Positions 17,111 to 26,846 of a stretch of 64,000 bases of DNA are shown one piece after another. The position numbers and the translations under genes were made by a program. Below the pieces are notes generated by a model. That model ran no database searches and was not told the DNA's origin. It saw nothing but the letters and a program-made list of their open reading frames with translations. This DNA is from Myxococcales bacterium (GTDB lineage: Bacteria > Myxococcota_A > UBA9160 > UBA4427): positions 59,513-123,512 of the forward strand of contig DUBZ01000001.1 of assembly GCA_012960035.1 (NCBI GenBank), written 5' to 3'. Numbering within the stretch: position 1 is the first letter of the stretch; each line of letters starts with the position of its first letter.

Positions 17111-19561
17111 TTAGCTCAGCGCTTCAGCGGCCGCGATTTCCGAGATCTCTTCGTCGGTGTATCCCAAGATGTCCTTCATCACTTCAAACGTGTGCTCGCC
17201 GATCAGCGGGCCGGCGTGAGTGGGGCTGGAGGGGGTCTTGGAATAGTGAGTGACCGGGCCATCAAAGGTGCTCTTTCCGAAACCAGTGTGTTCGAGTTCG
17301 ATAAAGAAGCCTCGGTCGACTAGCTGCGGGTCCGCATGAAAGTCGCTCGGTCGCAGCACCGCGTAGGCGGGGACGCCAGCTTCGCGCAGGATCTGTGAGA
17401 AGGTTTTTGCCTCTTGTCCAGCACAATGGGTGACGAGTACTTTGTCGAGTTCTGCACGTCGAGAAAGGCGCGCTGAAAGTTCGCCGAGTTCATCTCCGCC
17501 GATATCTGAAAGACCAGGGATTTGATCACGCAGCGCCCGCCACTGTTCGGACGTCTGACAATCGATCGCGATGTATCGCTCGGTCCCCTCAGTCGCGTAG
17601 ACACCGTGAGGACAACCGCGCTCCGAGTCGTGTCCCGCCCGCTCGAGTAACCGGCCGTTTTCGGTGTAGTCAAGAATCATGGGGCCGAGGAAGTGGATCG
17701 AACTTTCGATCTGCGAAATATCGATGCACTGACCGATCCCGGTTTGGTCGCGATAGTGCAGGGCGGCCGAAAGTGCCGACAGTCCATAACGCGGAGAAAT
17801 GAAGTCGGTATACGCACCCCAGGGCGGAGCCGGATCTCCATCGTGCCATCCGGTAATCCCTGCGAAACCGCCCAATGCCGCACCGTGAAGACCAAAACCC
17901 GTGTGCTTCGCCTCGGGCCCTGTTTGGCCGCGCATGCACGTGTAAAGCATCACGATCTTTGGGTTGATCTTGCGAAGCTGCTCGTAGCCAAGGCCGATTC
18001 GTTCGGCGGTCCCGGGTGTGAAGTTCTGCACAACGACATCCGCCCACTCCACCATTCGGTGCGCGACCGCGAGGCCTTCCTTCTTGGTGAAGTCGATGGC
18101 AATACCCATCTTGCTTTGGTTCATGTTCGCAGCGAGGTGGCCGGTCGTGATGCCGGGCTCCCCGATAAACGGGGGAAGGAAGCGCAAGGTATCGAGGCGT
18201 TTCTCGGTCTCGACGCGCAAGACCGTGGCCCCAAGGTTTGCGAGGTCTTTCGAGATGATTGGCCCTGCGGCGATCCACGAAAAGTCGGCGACCTTGAGCC
18301 CTTCGAAGATTTTGCTGCGCGGCGCGGGCGTGTCGACTGTCGGCGCGGACGGGGTTCGCGTCGCATCGTTTAGCAAGTCCTGATCTTGTCCAAGCGTTGG
18401 GGCCGAGCGTGCGTACACGATGGGCGTTTCGGACATTACGGCGAATGGACCCGGGAGCGTACTCCCGTCGACGTCCACCCAAAAGTTCCGAGCCTTCAAC
18501 TGCGGATCGTTAATCAGGTCGGGTGCAAGATTCACCGGCGCGATCAGCCACTTTTGCGCCACTGCTTGTTCTTGAATTTCTGCTTTGGTCATCGTTCGGA
18601 TGTAAGACAGGAACTGATCGACGCCCCGGTTGGCATCTTGGAGGCTCAGCTTCTCTTCCTGCAAGAGCTGGATCCAATGGGTCCAGTCCACTTCCATGAG
18701 GTCGGCCTCGAGGCCACCTTGTTCTCCAATCCATTTCATGACTGCATTGAAGCCGAACATCCCTTGAGCACCCAGCACCAATGTCATGACGACGAAACCG
18801 TCTTTGCACGCCTCGCAAACGGGGAGCGTGAGTCCGGGCATGATGGGCATCGTGAAGTTTCGCCCAGTGCGGTCGTCCCCAAAGCCTGGCGGGTCTTCGT
18901 CGACGGCTGCGTAATCGGTTGCGTTCATCAGGGTCCAGAGGACGGCCGTCTGGATAGATGAATCGAGGTACTGGCCTTCACCCGAGCGGTTGCGTCCGTA
19001 CAGGGCGTTGATGACATCTGCGGCGGCCTGGCACGCGCCAAGGTGGCTCGTCTCGGGATGTCCTACCGGGATCGGCGGGTGGTTCCCATCCCCTTGCATG
19101 TTGAGGAGTCCGCCAGCTGCCGAAAGTGTGAGATCCGTTGCGGGATGTTTCGCGTATCGACCGGACTGACCAAATGGGGTGACGGAGAGATACAGCAGCG
19201 CGGGATTGATCGCGGCGAGTGCTTCGTAGCCGAGGCCTTTGCCTACAAGTTCACCGGGCGTAGAAGATTCAATGAAAATGTCGGCCCCGCGAACAAGGTC
19301 GAGTAACTGCGCAAGATCATCGGGCGAATCAACGTCGAGTACGACACTCTTTTTGCCGCGTCCCCACATGCGCCAAAACAAGGAGCCCTCAAAGTCGTTT
19401 TCGGCACCATCTTGAAACGGTGCTGTCCTTCGCGCTTCGCAACCCTCGGGCGCTTCGATTTTAATGACTTCCGCGCCGAGGTCGGCAAGGATCCTGCCAG
19501 TCGCCTCGGCGAGTGGCGTTGAAAGATCAAGAACTCGAATGCCTGTTAGTGCGCCGCTCAT
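17111..19561 (-). CDS. Double-domain CaiB/BaiF (class III) CoA transferase
   Basis: An 816-residue protein made of two family III CoA-transferase halves (about 1-400 and 418-816). Each opens with the Rossmann strand (GIRVLDLSTPLAEATGRILA; GLKVADFSWIAAGPIISKDL). These enzymes move CoA between carboxylic acids through an aspartyl-CoA anhydride. In the second half the catalytic Asp is visible (Asp586 in YTDFISP). Aligning from the conserved R-x-x-[ST]-G-x-GQ places Ser172 at that position in the first half, with Glu170 close by. The first half may therefore be structural. Standalone gene, substrate unknown, probably supplying acyl-CoA for beta-oxidation. Confidence 0.85.
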   Translation of the reverse strand: MSGALTGIRVLDLSTPLAEATGRILADLGAEVIKIEAPEGCEARRTAPFQDGAENDFEGSLFWRMWGRGKKSVVLDVDSPDDLAQLLDLVRGADIFIESSTPGELVGKGLGYEALAAINPALLYLSVTPFGQSGRYAKHPATDLTLSAAGGLLNMQGDGNHPPIPVGHPETSHLGACQAAADVINALYGRNRSGEGQYLDSSIQTAVLWTLMNATDYAAVDEDPPGFGDDRTGRNFTMPIMPGLTLPVCEACKDGFVVMTLVLGAQGMFGFNAVMKWIGEQGGLEADLMEVDWTHWIQLLQEEKLSLQDANRGVDQFLSYIRTMTKAEIQEQAVAQKWLIAPVNLAPDLINDPQLKARNFWVDVDGSTLPGPFAVMSETPIVYARSAPTLGQDQDLLNDATRTPSAPTVDTPAPRSKIFEGLKVADFSWIAAGPIISKDLANLGATVLRVETEKRLDTLRFLPPFIGEPGITTGHLAANMNQSKMGIAIDFTKKEGLAVAHRMVEWADVVVQNFTPGTAERIGLGYEQLRKINPKIVMLYTCMRGQTGPEAKHTGFGLHGAALGGFAGITGWHDGDPAPPWGAYTDFISPRYGLSALSAALHYRDQTGIGQCIDISQIESSIHFLGPMILDYTENGRLLERAGHDSERGCPHGVYATEGTERYIAIDCQTSEQWRALRDQIPGLSDIGGDELGELSARLSRRAELDKVLVTHCAGQEAKTFSQILREAGVPAYAVLRPSDFHADPQLVDRGFFIELEHTGFGKSTFDGPVTHYSKTPSSPTHAGPLIGEHTFEVMKDILGYTDEEISEIAAAEALS

Positions 19562-19741
19562 CTAAATCGCCCTCGCAATTCGCAATAGGAAGTGTTCGCT
19601 CAGGAGACTGGCTCCGCGCAGACATCGTATCAATTTGTCGACGCTAGGGGACGGAGTCGGGCAGGCTCTTTCGCCGCATTTGGACTCGCGTTTTGGAGGC
19701 ACGTCGTGGCTCGCTCAGTGGCCAGCCGACATTCACTGCGG

Positions 19742-22700
19742 CTACGGTTGTGCTTTGCCTGACTCGAGGCCTGCGTCCGTGAGGTCAAGCTCGTGGGGCC
19801 CGGTGTCCGTCCTGAATGCACTGCGTAAGTCTTCGAGGATCACATAGCCACTCGGGACGACGAAGAGCGTGACGACAGTCGACAGGAGTACGCCGAACGC
19901 CAACGAGCAGGCCATCGGGACCAGGAACTGTGCCTGCACGCTGCGGTTCAACAGCAGGGGCGACAAGCCGACGAACGTCGTGAGTGAAGTCAGAAGGATT
20001 GGCCGCAAGCGCGACGCAGCAGAATTCAACACGGCATCCCGCAACCCATCGCCACTGGCCTGCGCCTCGTTGATTGCGTGGACCAGAACGAGGCTTGAGT
20101 TCACCACCACGCCTGACGCCGCGATGATCCCCATCACAGACATCATCGCGAGCCCTGTAAGTAGACCCACCGACATCATGAGCAGGTGACCGATGATCGC
20201 GCCGACAAACGCAAAGGGAATGACGCTCATGATGATGAAGGGCTGCGAATAACTGCGGAGCGGGACCGCGAGCAGTGTGTAGATCATGAAGAGCGCCACC
20301 CCGAATAGCGGAATCAGGCTCGACATGGCCTCACCTTGTTCGCGCTGCGCACCCTCGAGACTCGTTGTAATGCGGGGATAGTCGCGGAGTAAGGCGGGGA
20401 GTTTTTCTTTCCTCATGCTGGCCAGGACTTCGTTGGCAGTGATGACGTTGCGATCAACATCCGCTGTCACATTGACCACGCGACGGCGGTTCGATCTGCG
20501 AATGGCCGAGAAACCTCGGCCCAAGTCAGCGGCGGCCACGGTTGCAAAGGGGACCTCGGAGCCGTCCGGGGTGCGGATGCGCATGTTCGCAAGGGAGTCG
20601 AGGGTTCGGCGCTCGGCGTCGGTGTACCGCACCATGACGCGAACATCGTCGCGCCCGCGCTGGACCCGCTGAACCTCTTCGCCGTAGTACGCTTGTCTCA
20701 CCTGGCGGGCGAGCTTGCCCAGGGTGAGGCCCAGGACTTCGCCCGAAGGCAGAATGTCGAGCTTGAGTTCAGACTTGCCGGTGCGGAACGAATCAGTGAT
20801 GTCGATTACTCCGGGATACTCGGCTAGCAAGCCACGCAGTCTCGAAGCCAGCTCTTTGAGCGCGTTGAGATCGTCTCCCTCAAGCTGAATGTTGATGGCT
20901 TCGCCTGCCGAGAACAGCGAGTAGGTGAAGCTCAACTCTGTCGCGTCGGAGATTGGCCCCGCGGCTTCGCGCCAGATCTTCGCAACCTCGTCGGTGTCGA
21001 TGTGTCTCTGTTGGTTGGGCAGAAGTTCCATTGTGACTTCGCCCAAATGTCCACCCCCCGCGGCCGGCCCTCCAGCCGAGGGAGGACCACTTCCCGAGTT
21101 CGAAACCGGATGCCCACCGACAGCCGACAAGAAGTGCACGACGGGCGGCTTGAAACCAGCTTCGTTCGCTTCGTTCTCGAGTTTTTCGGCCACGCGCATC
21201 GCAGTACGCTCGAGATACAACACGGACTCTTCCGTCACGCGTGCGGAGGTTCCCAGTGGCATGGTCAACCGCGCGGTGACTCGATCCGAGTCGAGCGGCG
21301 GAAAGAAGGAGAATGGGACTCGGCCACTGGCGAGGGTCGCGACCACAGCGAGCAGCACCGTCAATGCGATCGCGATCACCGTGTACCGCCAATAAATCGC
21401 TGTAGCGACGGCATCCCGGAACCGCGTCACAGTAAAGTTCTCGAGCGCTGCGGCGAATCGTGCTTGCATCGCAATCACACGCGTTGCCGCGCGGTCGTAT
21501 CCACCGTGCACGTGCCAAGCATAGAAGAGTGTTGTGGTGAGGATCGCAAGGCCAACAAAGTTGTACAGACTACTGGCCCATCCTGACAACACGATGGCGA
21601 AAACCGGAATCAACATCAGACCGACTTCGGCACCCGGTGTTTCGGCGTGACGGTGTCCCAAGTGGGCCGGCAAGACCAGCTGAGACTCAATCAACGAAAA
21701 TACGAGACAGCAGATCACGACCGTGGTGATGATCTGTTGGATCTGGCCGATCGTTCCCGGCCCGAGGAGCATCGGAGTAAAGGCCGCGACCGTTGTAAGA
21801 ACACCGAAGATGACTGGGACCGAAACCTTTCGTGTCCCCGAGATTGCTTGTTGGAGCAGTGACTCCTCGATCTCTTCGTCGCTCATGCCCGGTGGACGCG
21901 CCGCCTTGGCGGCGGATTGTTCGGTGTGAACACTTTCTCCGATGACAATCGCGTCGTCGACGAGAATGCCGAGTACCAAGATGAAACCGAACAGCGAAAT
22001 TGAATCGATCGAAAGTCCGAGAGTTGAAGCAAGGAAGATCGCCCCTAGAAATGAAACAGGGACGCCCACACTCACCCAGAACGACAAACGCGGACGAAGG
22101 AAGATCGCCAGGATAAAGAGCACCATCAAGAAGCCTTGTCGCGCACTGGCCAACAAGGTGTCGAGGCGATCGCGCAACATCACCGAGTTGTCGCTCCAAA
22201 CCGTGAGGTCCACGCCGTCGGGGAGCCTAAGTTGGGCATCATCGATGTAGTTTCGCAGGACTTCGGTCATGACAAGAATGTCTTGCTCGCCAGTTCGGTT
22301 GACCCGAACCATGGCAGCGAGCTTGCCGTTAAAGCGCATGGCCTGATCGGTGTCCTTGAAACCGTCTACCACGTTGGCGACTTCCGCGAGCCTTACGCGG
22401 GTGCCGTCAGTACGGGTCAAGACGATCAAATCTTCGAAGTCTGCGCCCCAATAGGCTTGGCCCTTGGTGCGAAGTAAAATATCACCGGCCTGGGTCTTGA
22501 TCGCACCACCAGGCAGATCGAGAGACGCTGCGCGTACCGCGTTCGCGACCTGATCAAACGAAAGCCCGTTTCGTTGAAGTGACGCTTCGCTGATCTCAAT
22601 CGAAATTTCGTAGGGACGCGTATTTAAGAGTTCGACTTGGGTTATGCCGGGCAAGGCTGCGATTTCGTCGCGGATCCGTTGTCCCATCACCTTCAGCATG

Positions 22701-23146
22701 CGTTCGTCTGTAGGGCCGGTAACCGCGATGTCCATCACCGAGCGTTGCATAATGATCAACGTGATAATGGGCTTTTCGGCTTCCTCGGGAAACGTGTCGA
22801 TCGAGTCGACGCGGTTCTTGACGTCGTCTAGGGCACGGGAGTCGTCTGCATACTCAAATAATTCAATCGTGACGTGACACGATCCTTCGTTCGAAGTCGA
22901 TCGAATGCGCTCGATGCCTTCGATCCCCTCGAGTTCTTCCTCGATGCGGATGCAAACGCCTTCTTCGACTTCTTCGGGCGCCGCCCCCAAGTACTCGACC
23001 GAGACGCTGATCGCGTTGATGTCGATATCGGGGAACGTCTTCTGCGGCATCCGGGGGAGGGATACCAAGCCCGCGATGACAATCGCGCCGAGCAGGAGGT
23101 TTGCTGCGACGTGGTTCCGAGCGAACCATCCGATCGCGCCGTTCAT
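19742..23146 (-). CDS. RND-family efflux permease (AcrB-like)
   Basis: A 1134-residue inner-membrane pump. It has TM1 (about 12-30), a large periplasmic loop, TM2-TM6, a second periplasmic loop and a C-terminal helix bundle. TM4 carries the proton-relay pair Asp397-Asp398 in GILVDDAIVIGES. Residues about 506-545 add hydrophobic segments (VGLMLIPVFAIVL; AILTTTLFYAW) where AcrB has a cytoplasmic linker. Residues 675-700 form a Gly/Ser/Pro loop in the second porter domain. It works with the adaptor encoded 10 bp upstream and a TolC-like channel not encoded here. Third gene of a TetR-adaptor-permease operon. Confidence 0.9.
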   Translation of the reverse strand: MNGAIGWFARNHVAANLLLGAIVIAGLVSLPRMPQKTFPDIDINAISVSVEYLGAAPEEVEEGVCIRIEEELEGIEGIERIRSTSNEGSCHVTIELFEYADDSRALDDVKNRVDSIDTFPEEAEKPIITLIIMQRSVMDIAVTGPTDERMLKVMGQRIRDEIAALPGITQVELLNTRPYEISIEISEASLQRNGLSFDQVANAVRAASLDLPGGAIKTQAGDILLRTKGQAYWGADFEDLIVLTRTDGTRVRLAEVANVVDGFKDTDQAMRFNGKLAAMVRVNRTGEQDILVMTEVLRNYIDDAQLRLPDGVDLTVWSDNSVMLRDRLDTLLASARQGFLMVLFILAIFLRPRLSFWVSVGVPVSFLGAIFLASTLGLSIDSISLFGFILVLGILVDDAIVIGESVHTEQSAAKAARPPGMSDEEIEESLLQQAISGTRKVSVPVIFGVLTTVAAFTPMLLGPGTIGQIQQIITTVVICCLVFSLIESQLVLPAHLGHRHAETPGAEVGLMLIPVFAIVLSGWASSLYNFVGLAILTTTLFYAWHVHGGYDRAATRVIAMQARFAAALENFTVTRFRDAVATAIYWRYTVIAIALTVLLAVVATLASGRVPFSFFPPLDSDRVTARLTMPLGTSARVTEESVLYLERTAMRVAEKLENEANEAGFKPPVVHFLSAVGGHPVSNSGSGPPSAGGPAAGGGHLGEVTMELLPNQQRHIDTDEVAKIWREAAGPISDATELSFTYSLFSAGEAINIQLEGDDLNALKELASRLRGLLAEYPGVIDITDSFRTGKSELKLDILPSGEVLGLTLGKLARQVRQAYYGEEVQRVQRGRDDVRVMVRYTDAERRTLDSLANMRIRTPDGSEVPFATVAAADLGRGFSAIRRSNRRRVVNVTADVDRNVITANEVLASMRKEKLPALLRDYPRITTSLEGAQREQGEAMSSLIPLFGVALFMIYTLLAVPLRSYSQPFIIMSVIPFAFVGAIIGHLLMMSVGLLTGLAMMSVMGIIAASGVVVNSSLVLVHAINEAQASGDGLRDAVLNSAASRLRPILLTSLTTFVGLSPLLLNRSVQAQFLVPMACSLAFGVLLSTVVTLFVVPSGYVILEDLRSAFRTDTGPHELDLTDAGLESGKAQP

Positions 23147-23156
23147 GACGCATCAC

Positions 23157-24344
23157 TCATGAGGGCTTGTCCAACGGCGTACTTGCCGCGACCGTGGGCA
23201 TGTCATCCCGGACGCGAACCAACATGCCGTCCATCGCGGTCTCAATCGCCGAGATACAGACGCGCTCGCCCTTACGAAGGCCGCTCTGAATCAACACTTC
23301 GTTGCGGTCCAGCCGCAGAACTTCAACCTGTCGATATCGGAGTCGTTCGTCGGCATCGACGATCATGACTTGGTCTTTGCCACGAAGCGCGGCGCGGGGG
23401 ATCACGACGACGTCATATACCATCGCGCCAAGAATCTCCGCATCCACAAAGAGTCCGATCGACAGTGGAGGGCGATTGTGTGTGTTCGCATACGGATCGG
23501 CAACGCGCGCCACGAGGTTGACCATGCGTGTTCGCGGGTCGAGTTCGCCTTCGGTTCGCACCACCGTGCCGTGCCATTCGTGTTCGCGCCCCGCGAAGCG
23601 GGCTCGAAGAATGACCGGAGCCGGATTCGAAAGAGTTTCGCGTTGATGGAACATTTCGATATTGAGGTATGCGAGCTCTTCGTCCTGAACTGGCAATCGC
23701 ACTTCGACAAAGTCGACCGCGTAAATTGTGCCCATCGCGGTGCCGCGATTTACGAACTGGCCGACGTCCACATGCTCACTCCGGACTCGCCCGTCGTAGG
23801 GTGCGCTGATCTCCGTCCGCAGAAGGTCACGCTTCGCCTTACCGAGGGATGCGACAGCCTCTCGCTTCGCCGCTTCGGTGACGCGCAAGCGATTAATCGC
23901 GTTATCACGGTTGGCTTCGCTGGAGGCCTGATTCTTTGCGAGATCCAACTGCCGTGCATGGGCCACTCGCGCGTTCGCGAGATCGCTTTCAGCCCGCGCG
24001 AGTCGGGCGCGTCCCTGCTCTACGGCGACTTCATAGTCCAGTGTTTCGATTCGAAGCAGCGGGTCACCTTGGCTAAAGAAACCACCTGAAACCAAAGAAG
24101 GCGCCACCCAAATTACCCGTCCGGAGACTTCGGGGATCAGCTCACTTTCGGTTCGAGGGACCACCGTGCCGTGGGTGGACACGCTGAGCCGCATACTTTT
24201 CGGGGCAGCGACCATCGTGCGAACCAGTGGCGGCGTCGTTTCGGGGCTTTGTTGCTCAACCTCGCTTCCTGTAATGAAAATCAGGAAAGCCAGGCTAAGC
24301 CCAGACACGATGACAACGATCGGTGCGAGTTTGCGTTTATTCAT
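23157..24344 (-). CDS. RND efflux periplasmic adaptor (membrane fusion protein)
   Basis: A 395-residue HlyD/MFP adaptor. It has an N-terminal membrane anchor (IVVIVSGLSLAFLIFI), a biotinyl-lipoyl-like half motif (GRVIWVAPSLVSGGFFSQGD), a helical hairpin rich in Ala/Arg (about 105-165), the returning lipoyl strand (ISAPYDGRVRSEHVDVGQFV) and beta-barrel and membrane-proximal domains. It joins the permease to an outer-membrane channel. The start overlaps the regulator's stop by four bases and the permease starts 10 bp downstream, so the three are one transcription unit. Confidence 0.9.
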   Translation of the reverse strand: MNKRKLAPIVVIVSGLSLAFLIFITGSEVEQQSPETTPPLVRTMVAAPKSMRLSVSTHGTVVPRTESELIPEVSGRVIWVAPSLVSGGFFSQGDPLLRIETLDYEVAVEQGRARLARAESDLANARVAHARQLDLAKNQASSEANRDNAINRLRVTEAAKREAVASLGKAKRDLLRTEISAPYDGRVRSEHVDVGQFVNRGTAMGTIYAVDFVEVRLPVQDEELAYLNIEMFHQRETLSNPAPVILRARFAGREHEWHGTVVRTEGELDPRTRMVNLVARVADPYANTHNRPPLSIGLFVDAEILGAMVYDVVVIPRAALRGKDQVMIVDADERLRYRQVEVLRLDRNEVLIQSGLRKGERVCISAIETAMDGMLVRVRDDMPTVAASTPLDKPS

Positions 24345-25126
24345 GAAGCCTCGCTATCCGACGACGTGGAGGCCGCGGTGTTTTCGGACACGGGTGCAGA
24401 CAGAGAGGTTGTGGCGAAGTCGATCAATTGTTCGAGCCCGTCCACTGCGGCGTCGTGTGGACCGAAAAGAATGAGAGGCCTTTCGTGGGACAACAGAAAG
24501 ATCATGGATCCAATGACAAAGTGGAATCGCCATTGAACGACCTCCGGGGGAACTTCAGGCAAAGCTTTGCGAAGTAGACTGAGGAAGCGCTCCGCGGTTG
24601 CGCTGAACTCTTGAATTACAAAAGGCTGCTGAACTGAATCCGGCTCGCCATACAACCGCGCAATCAGCGACGGAAGCGGTGAGTCGGGGGCGACGTCGCA
24701 AAGCGGGCCGAGATAGCCGCGGATGACTTCGTTCACCGTCGGCGTTGCGGCCGTAGCCTCTAGTCGATCCAAGTTCGCTTCGCGGGTGCGCGTCAAAGGC
24801 TCGACTCGCCGATGGAGGGCCGCACCAAAGAGGCCTTCCTTCGACCCGAAGTGGTAGTGCGCGGCTGAAAGGTTGACTCCAGCGTGCTTCGCGATTGCGC
24901 GAAAAGAGGTCGCGGAGTAACCCGTTTCGATAAATAAGGCTTCGGCGGCGTCGAGGATCTTGGTCTGGGTCTCACGCGATTCGTTGCGCTTTGCGGTGCG
25001 TGCCTGTCGGGCGCTCGAACCGCCCGCATCGTTCAATGCTGGGTTCTGGATGGACGTTCTATTCGCGTCGCCTGATTTGGCTGGCTTGTCTGTCTTTTGT
25101 TGGCGGGGGTACAGGGGCAATTTCAC
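24341..25126 (-). CDS. TetR-family regulator of the RND pump
   Basis: The longest frame (261 residues) starts at a GTG at 25126 that lies inside its own GGAGGTG. A TTG two codons later (25120) has GGAGG at a five-base spacing and is the better start. An unstructured N-terminal tail precedes the helix-turn-helix (about 55-100: TKILDAAEALFIETGYSATS and GVNLSAAHYHFGSKEGLFGA). The C-terminal ligand domain has hydrophobic helices. It heads the pump operon, so local repression relieved by a pump substrate is likely. Confidence 0.82.
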   Translation of the reverse strand: MKLPLYPRQQKTDKPAKSGDANRTSIQNPALNDAGGSSARQARTAKRNESRETQTKILDAAEALFIETGYSATSFRAIAKHAGVNLSAAHYHFGSKEGLFGAALHRRVEPLTRTREANLDRLEATAATPTVNEVIRGYLGPLCDVAPDSPLPSLIARLYGEPDSVQQPFVIQEFSATAERFLSLLRKALPEVPPEVVQWRFHFVIGSMIFLLSHERPLILFGPHDAAVDGLEQLIDFATTSLSAPVSENTAASTSSDSEAS

Positions 25127-25192
25127 CTCCAGTAAAATAGGGACGGTTGCGAAGATCAGGAACGTCGACCGAGCCAGAGCGCATCATCGTTC

Positions 25193-25204
25193 AAACGTCC
25201 GTTT
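25193..25204. promoter_or_regulatory. Short inverted repeat upstream of the TetR-pump operon
   Basis: AAACG-TC-CGTTT lies 67 bp upstream of the TetR start. TetR operators are usually longer, so this is a weak candidate. Confidence 0.2.
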
Positions 25205-25325
25205 TAACTTTATCCGGCCTAGGCGGAAGTGCAACGGAACCGGAGTAAAAGAGTCGCGTGGTGGCCAGTGAAGACCATTTGTCTCAGCTCGTGCCGGGGG
25301 TTGAAACCCGCATCGCTCGATGCGC

Positions 25326-26393
25326 CTACTCTACGGCTGACGCACCCTGCGGTTTCAAGAATGGATCGCGATAGGGCGCGCGAGCGGGACGCAAATGTCC
25401 GAGGCCGTAGTTCTCCGGAAACTTTGTCGTGGTGGCCCACAAGTGGTCACCGAACTCAAAGGGTTCAAAGGGGTCGATTCCGTTGAGGGGGAGTGGTGCG
25501 ATCACGGTGTTTGGGCGTGGTTCGAAAAAGAATGGGATCGAAAAACGCTCGGCACCCTGAGACAAGACTCGGTGCTTCGTTGCGCGTACGCGGCCACCTG
25601 TCCAGCGCGCGAGCAACCCGCCAAAGTTGACCACGAACCCGCCGGGCGTCACGGGCACATCAACCCAACCGACGTCCTGCGCTTTGACCTGCAGGCCGCC
25701 CGAATCGCATTGGGCCAGAATCGTCACCAAACCTGAATCCACATGAGCACCACAGACGACCTCGTAGCGTTCATCATTCCAACTCATGAAGTATTTTTCG
25801 AGCTCAGGTGCCTCAAGAACCGCTTCGTCGTACCCGGCATCGCGTCCGGGATAATGCAGCAGACGCAGCGTCGAAATGCCGTCGCGAAACGATTCTCGAA
25901 ACATCGACTCGTCAATTCCCATTGCCCGCGACAGCGAGGCCAGGATTGCGTATCCGACCTCTTCCATGGTTCGGTAGTAAGCCGCCGTGTCGTCCCGCCA
26001 ATTCGGAAACATGTCGAGGGGCGGAAACACTGACGGCTCATACAACAAGTCGTTGTTGTGATCGCCGGGAAGCTCGCGAACCAAGTCGGGGCCGAGTTCG
26101 AATCCTTCCCGACTTAACGGGGTGTCTGATTCGAGCGGAAACCATCCGCGATAAAGGTTCGGGTTTTCGGGAGCGAAGTTCTTTTTCCAAAGGCTGCGTT
26201 GCTGGTCTTTCGGCATATCGAACAAGCGCAGAATTGAGTCGCAGGCGTCGCGCCCCACGGTCTCTGGATGAGGCGTCCCGGTGATCGTCATGAAGCCCGT
26301 TTCGTAGGCGGCCTTCAGAATCGCCTGATCCACCGCAGCTCGGTCCGTCGCGGCTGAACCAAAGAGTGGGCTGAGATCGATTTCGGGGATCAT
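25326..26393 (-). CDS. 2-oxoglutarate/Fe(II)-dependent oxygenase, IPNS-like
   Basis: A 355-residue protein of the isopenicillin-N-synthase/gibberellin-oxidase group. The iron triad is His217-x-Asp219 (CGAHVDSGLVTIL) and His274 (RATKHRVL). The co-substrate pair R-x-S is Arg283/Ser285 (RFSIPFFFEPR). The N-terminal DIOX_N part has FMTITGTPHP. It would hydroxylate or desaturate a small molecule using oxygen and 2-oxoglutarate. It is the last gene of the leftward cluster, 36 bp after the DUF35 gene. Length is normal; the substrate is unknown. Confidence 0.85.
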   Translation of the reverse strand: MIPEIDLSPLFGSAATDRAAVDQAILKAAYETGFMTITGTPHPETVGRDACDSILRLFDMPKDQQRSLWKKNFAPENPNLYRGWFPLESDTPLSREGFELGPDLVRELPGDHNNDLLYEPSVFPPLDMFPNWRDDTAAYYRTMEEVGYAILASLSRAMGIDESMFRESFRDGISTLRLLHYPGRDAGYDEAVLEAPELEKYFMSWNDERYEVVCGAHVDSGLVTILAQCDSGGLQVKAQDVGWVDVPVTPGGFVVNFGGLLARWTGGRVRATKHRVLSQGAERFSIPFFFEPRPNTVIAPLPLNGIDPFEPFEFGDHLWATTTKFPENYGLGHLRPARAPYRDPFLKPQGASAVE

Positions 26394-26429
26394 CGGTGAC
26401 CTCGTAGATTTCGCCCGCGTGTTGTTTCC

Positions 26430-26846
26430 CTACGCCCGCTTGAATCGCGGGATTGCCAGGTCATCGCTCATGTCTTCCCAGGCGACCCTGACAGGCATTC
26501 CGATTTCGAGTTCTTCTGGCTCGATCTCCACGATGTTGGAAATCATTCTTACGCCGCCCGCACCTTCGAGGGTAATCACCGCGACTACGAATGGCACCTT
26601 CTGGTCTATGGCGATGGGTCGGTGGACGGTCGTGTAGGTATAGACTTCACCGCGCCCGCTGACTTCGTGGAAATGCGTGTCGTCGCAACGACACTCGGAG
26701 CATATGGGCGAGGGAGGCAGCTGCATGTGCTCGCACTGGTTGCAGCGCTGCACCACAAGCTTGTGTTTCGCTGCGGCTTGCCAAAACGGAAGCGACTCTT
26801 TGTTTGCCATTGGCTGGGGCATACCATTCGGAAACCAACGTGTCAT
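26430..26846 (-). CDS. DUF35 zinc-ribbon / OB-fold protein, partner of the thiolase-like protein
   Basis: A 138-residue two-domain protein. A rubredoxin-like zinc ribbon has Cys35, Cys38, Cys49 and Cys52 (RCNQC ... ICSEC). An OB fold follows (VYTYTTVHRPIA ... VPFVVAVITLEGAGGVRM) with the typical IGMPVRV end. Such proteins bind thiolase-fold enzymes; in steroid side-chain degradation the DUF35 domain of ChsH2 is needed by the aldolase Ltp2, and other DUF35 proteins act with HMG-CoA synthase/thiolase. The start overlaps the stop of the thiolase-like gene by four bases, strongly suggesting one complex. Confidence 0.85.
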   Translation of the reverse strand: MTRWFPNGMPQPMANKESLPFWQAAAKHKLVVQRCNQCEHMQLPPSPICSECRCDDTHFHEVSGRGEVYTYTTVHRPIAIDQKVPFVVAVITLEGAGGVRMISNIVEIEPEELEIGMPVRVAWEDMSDDLAIPRFKRA

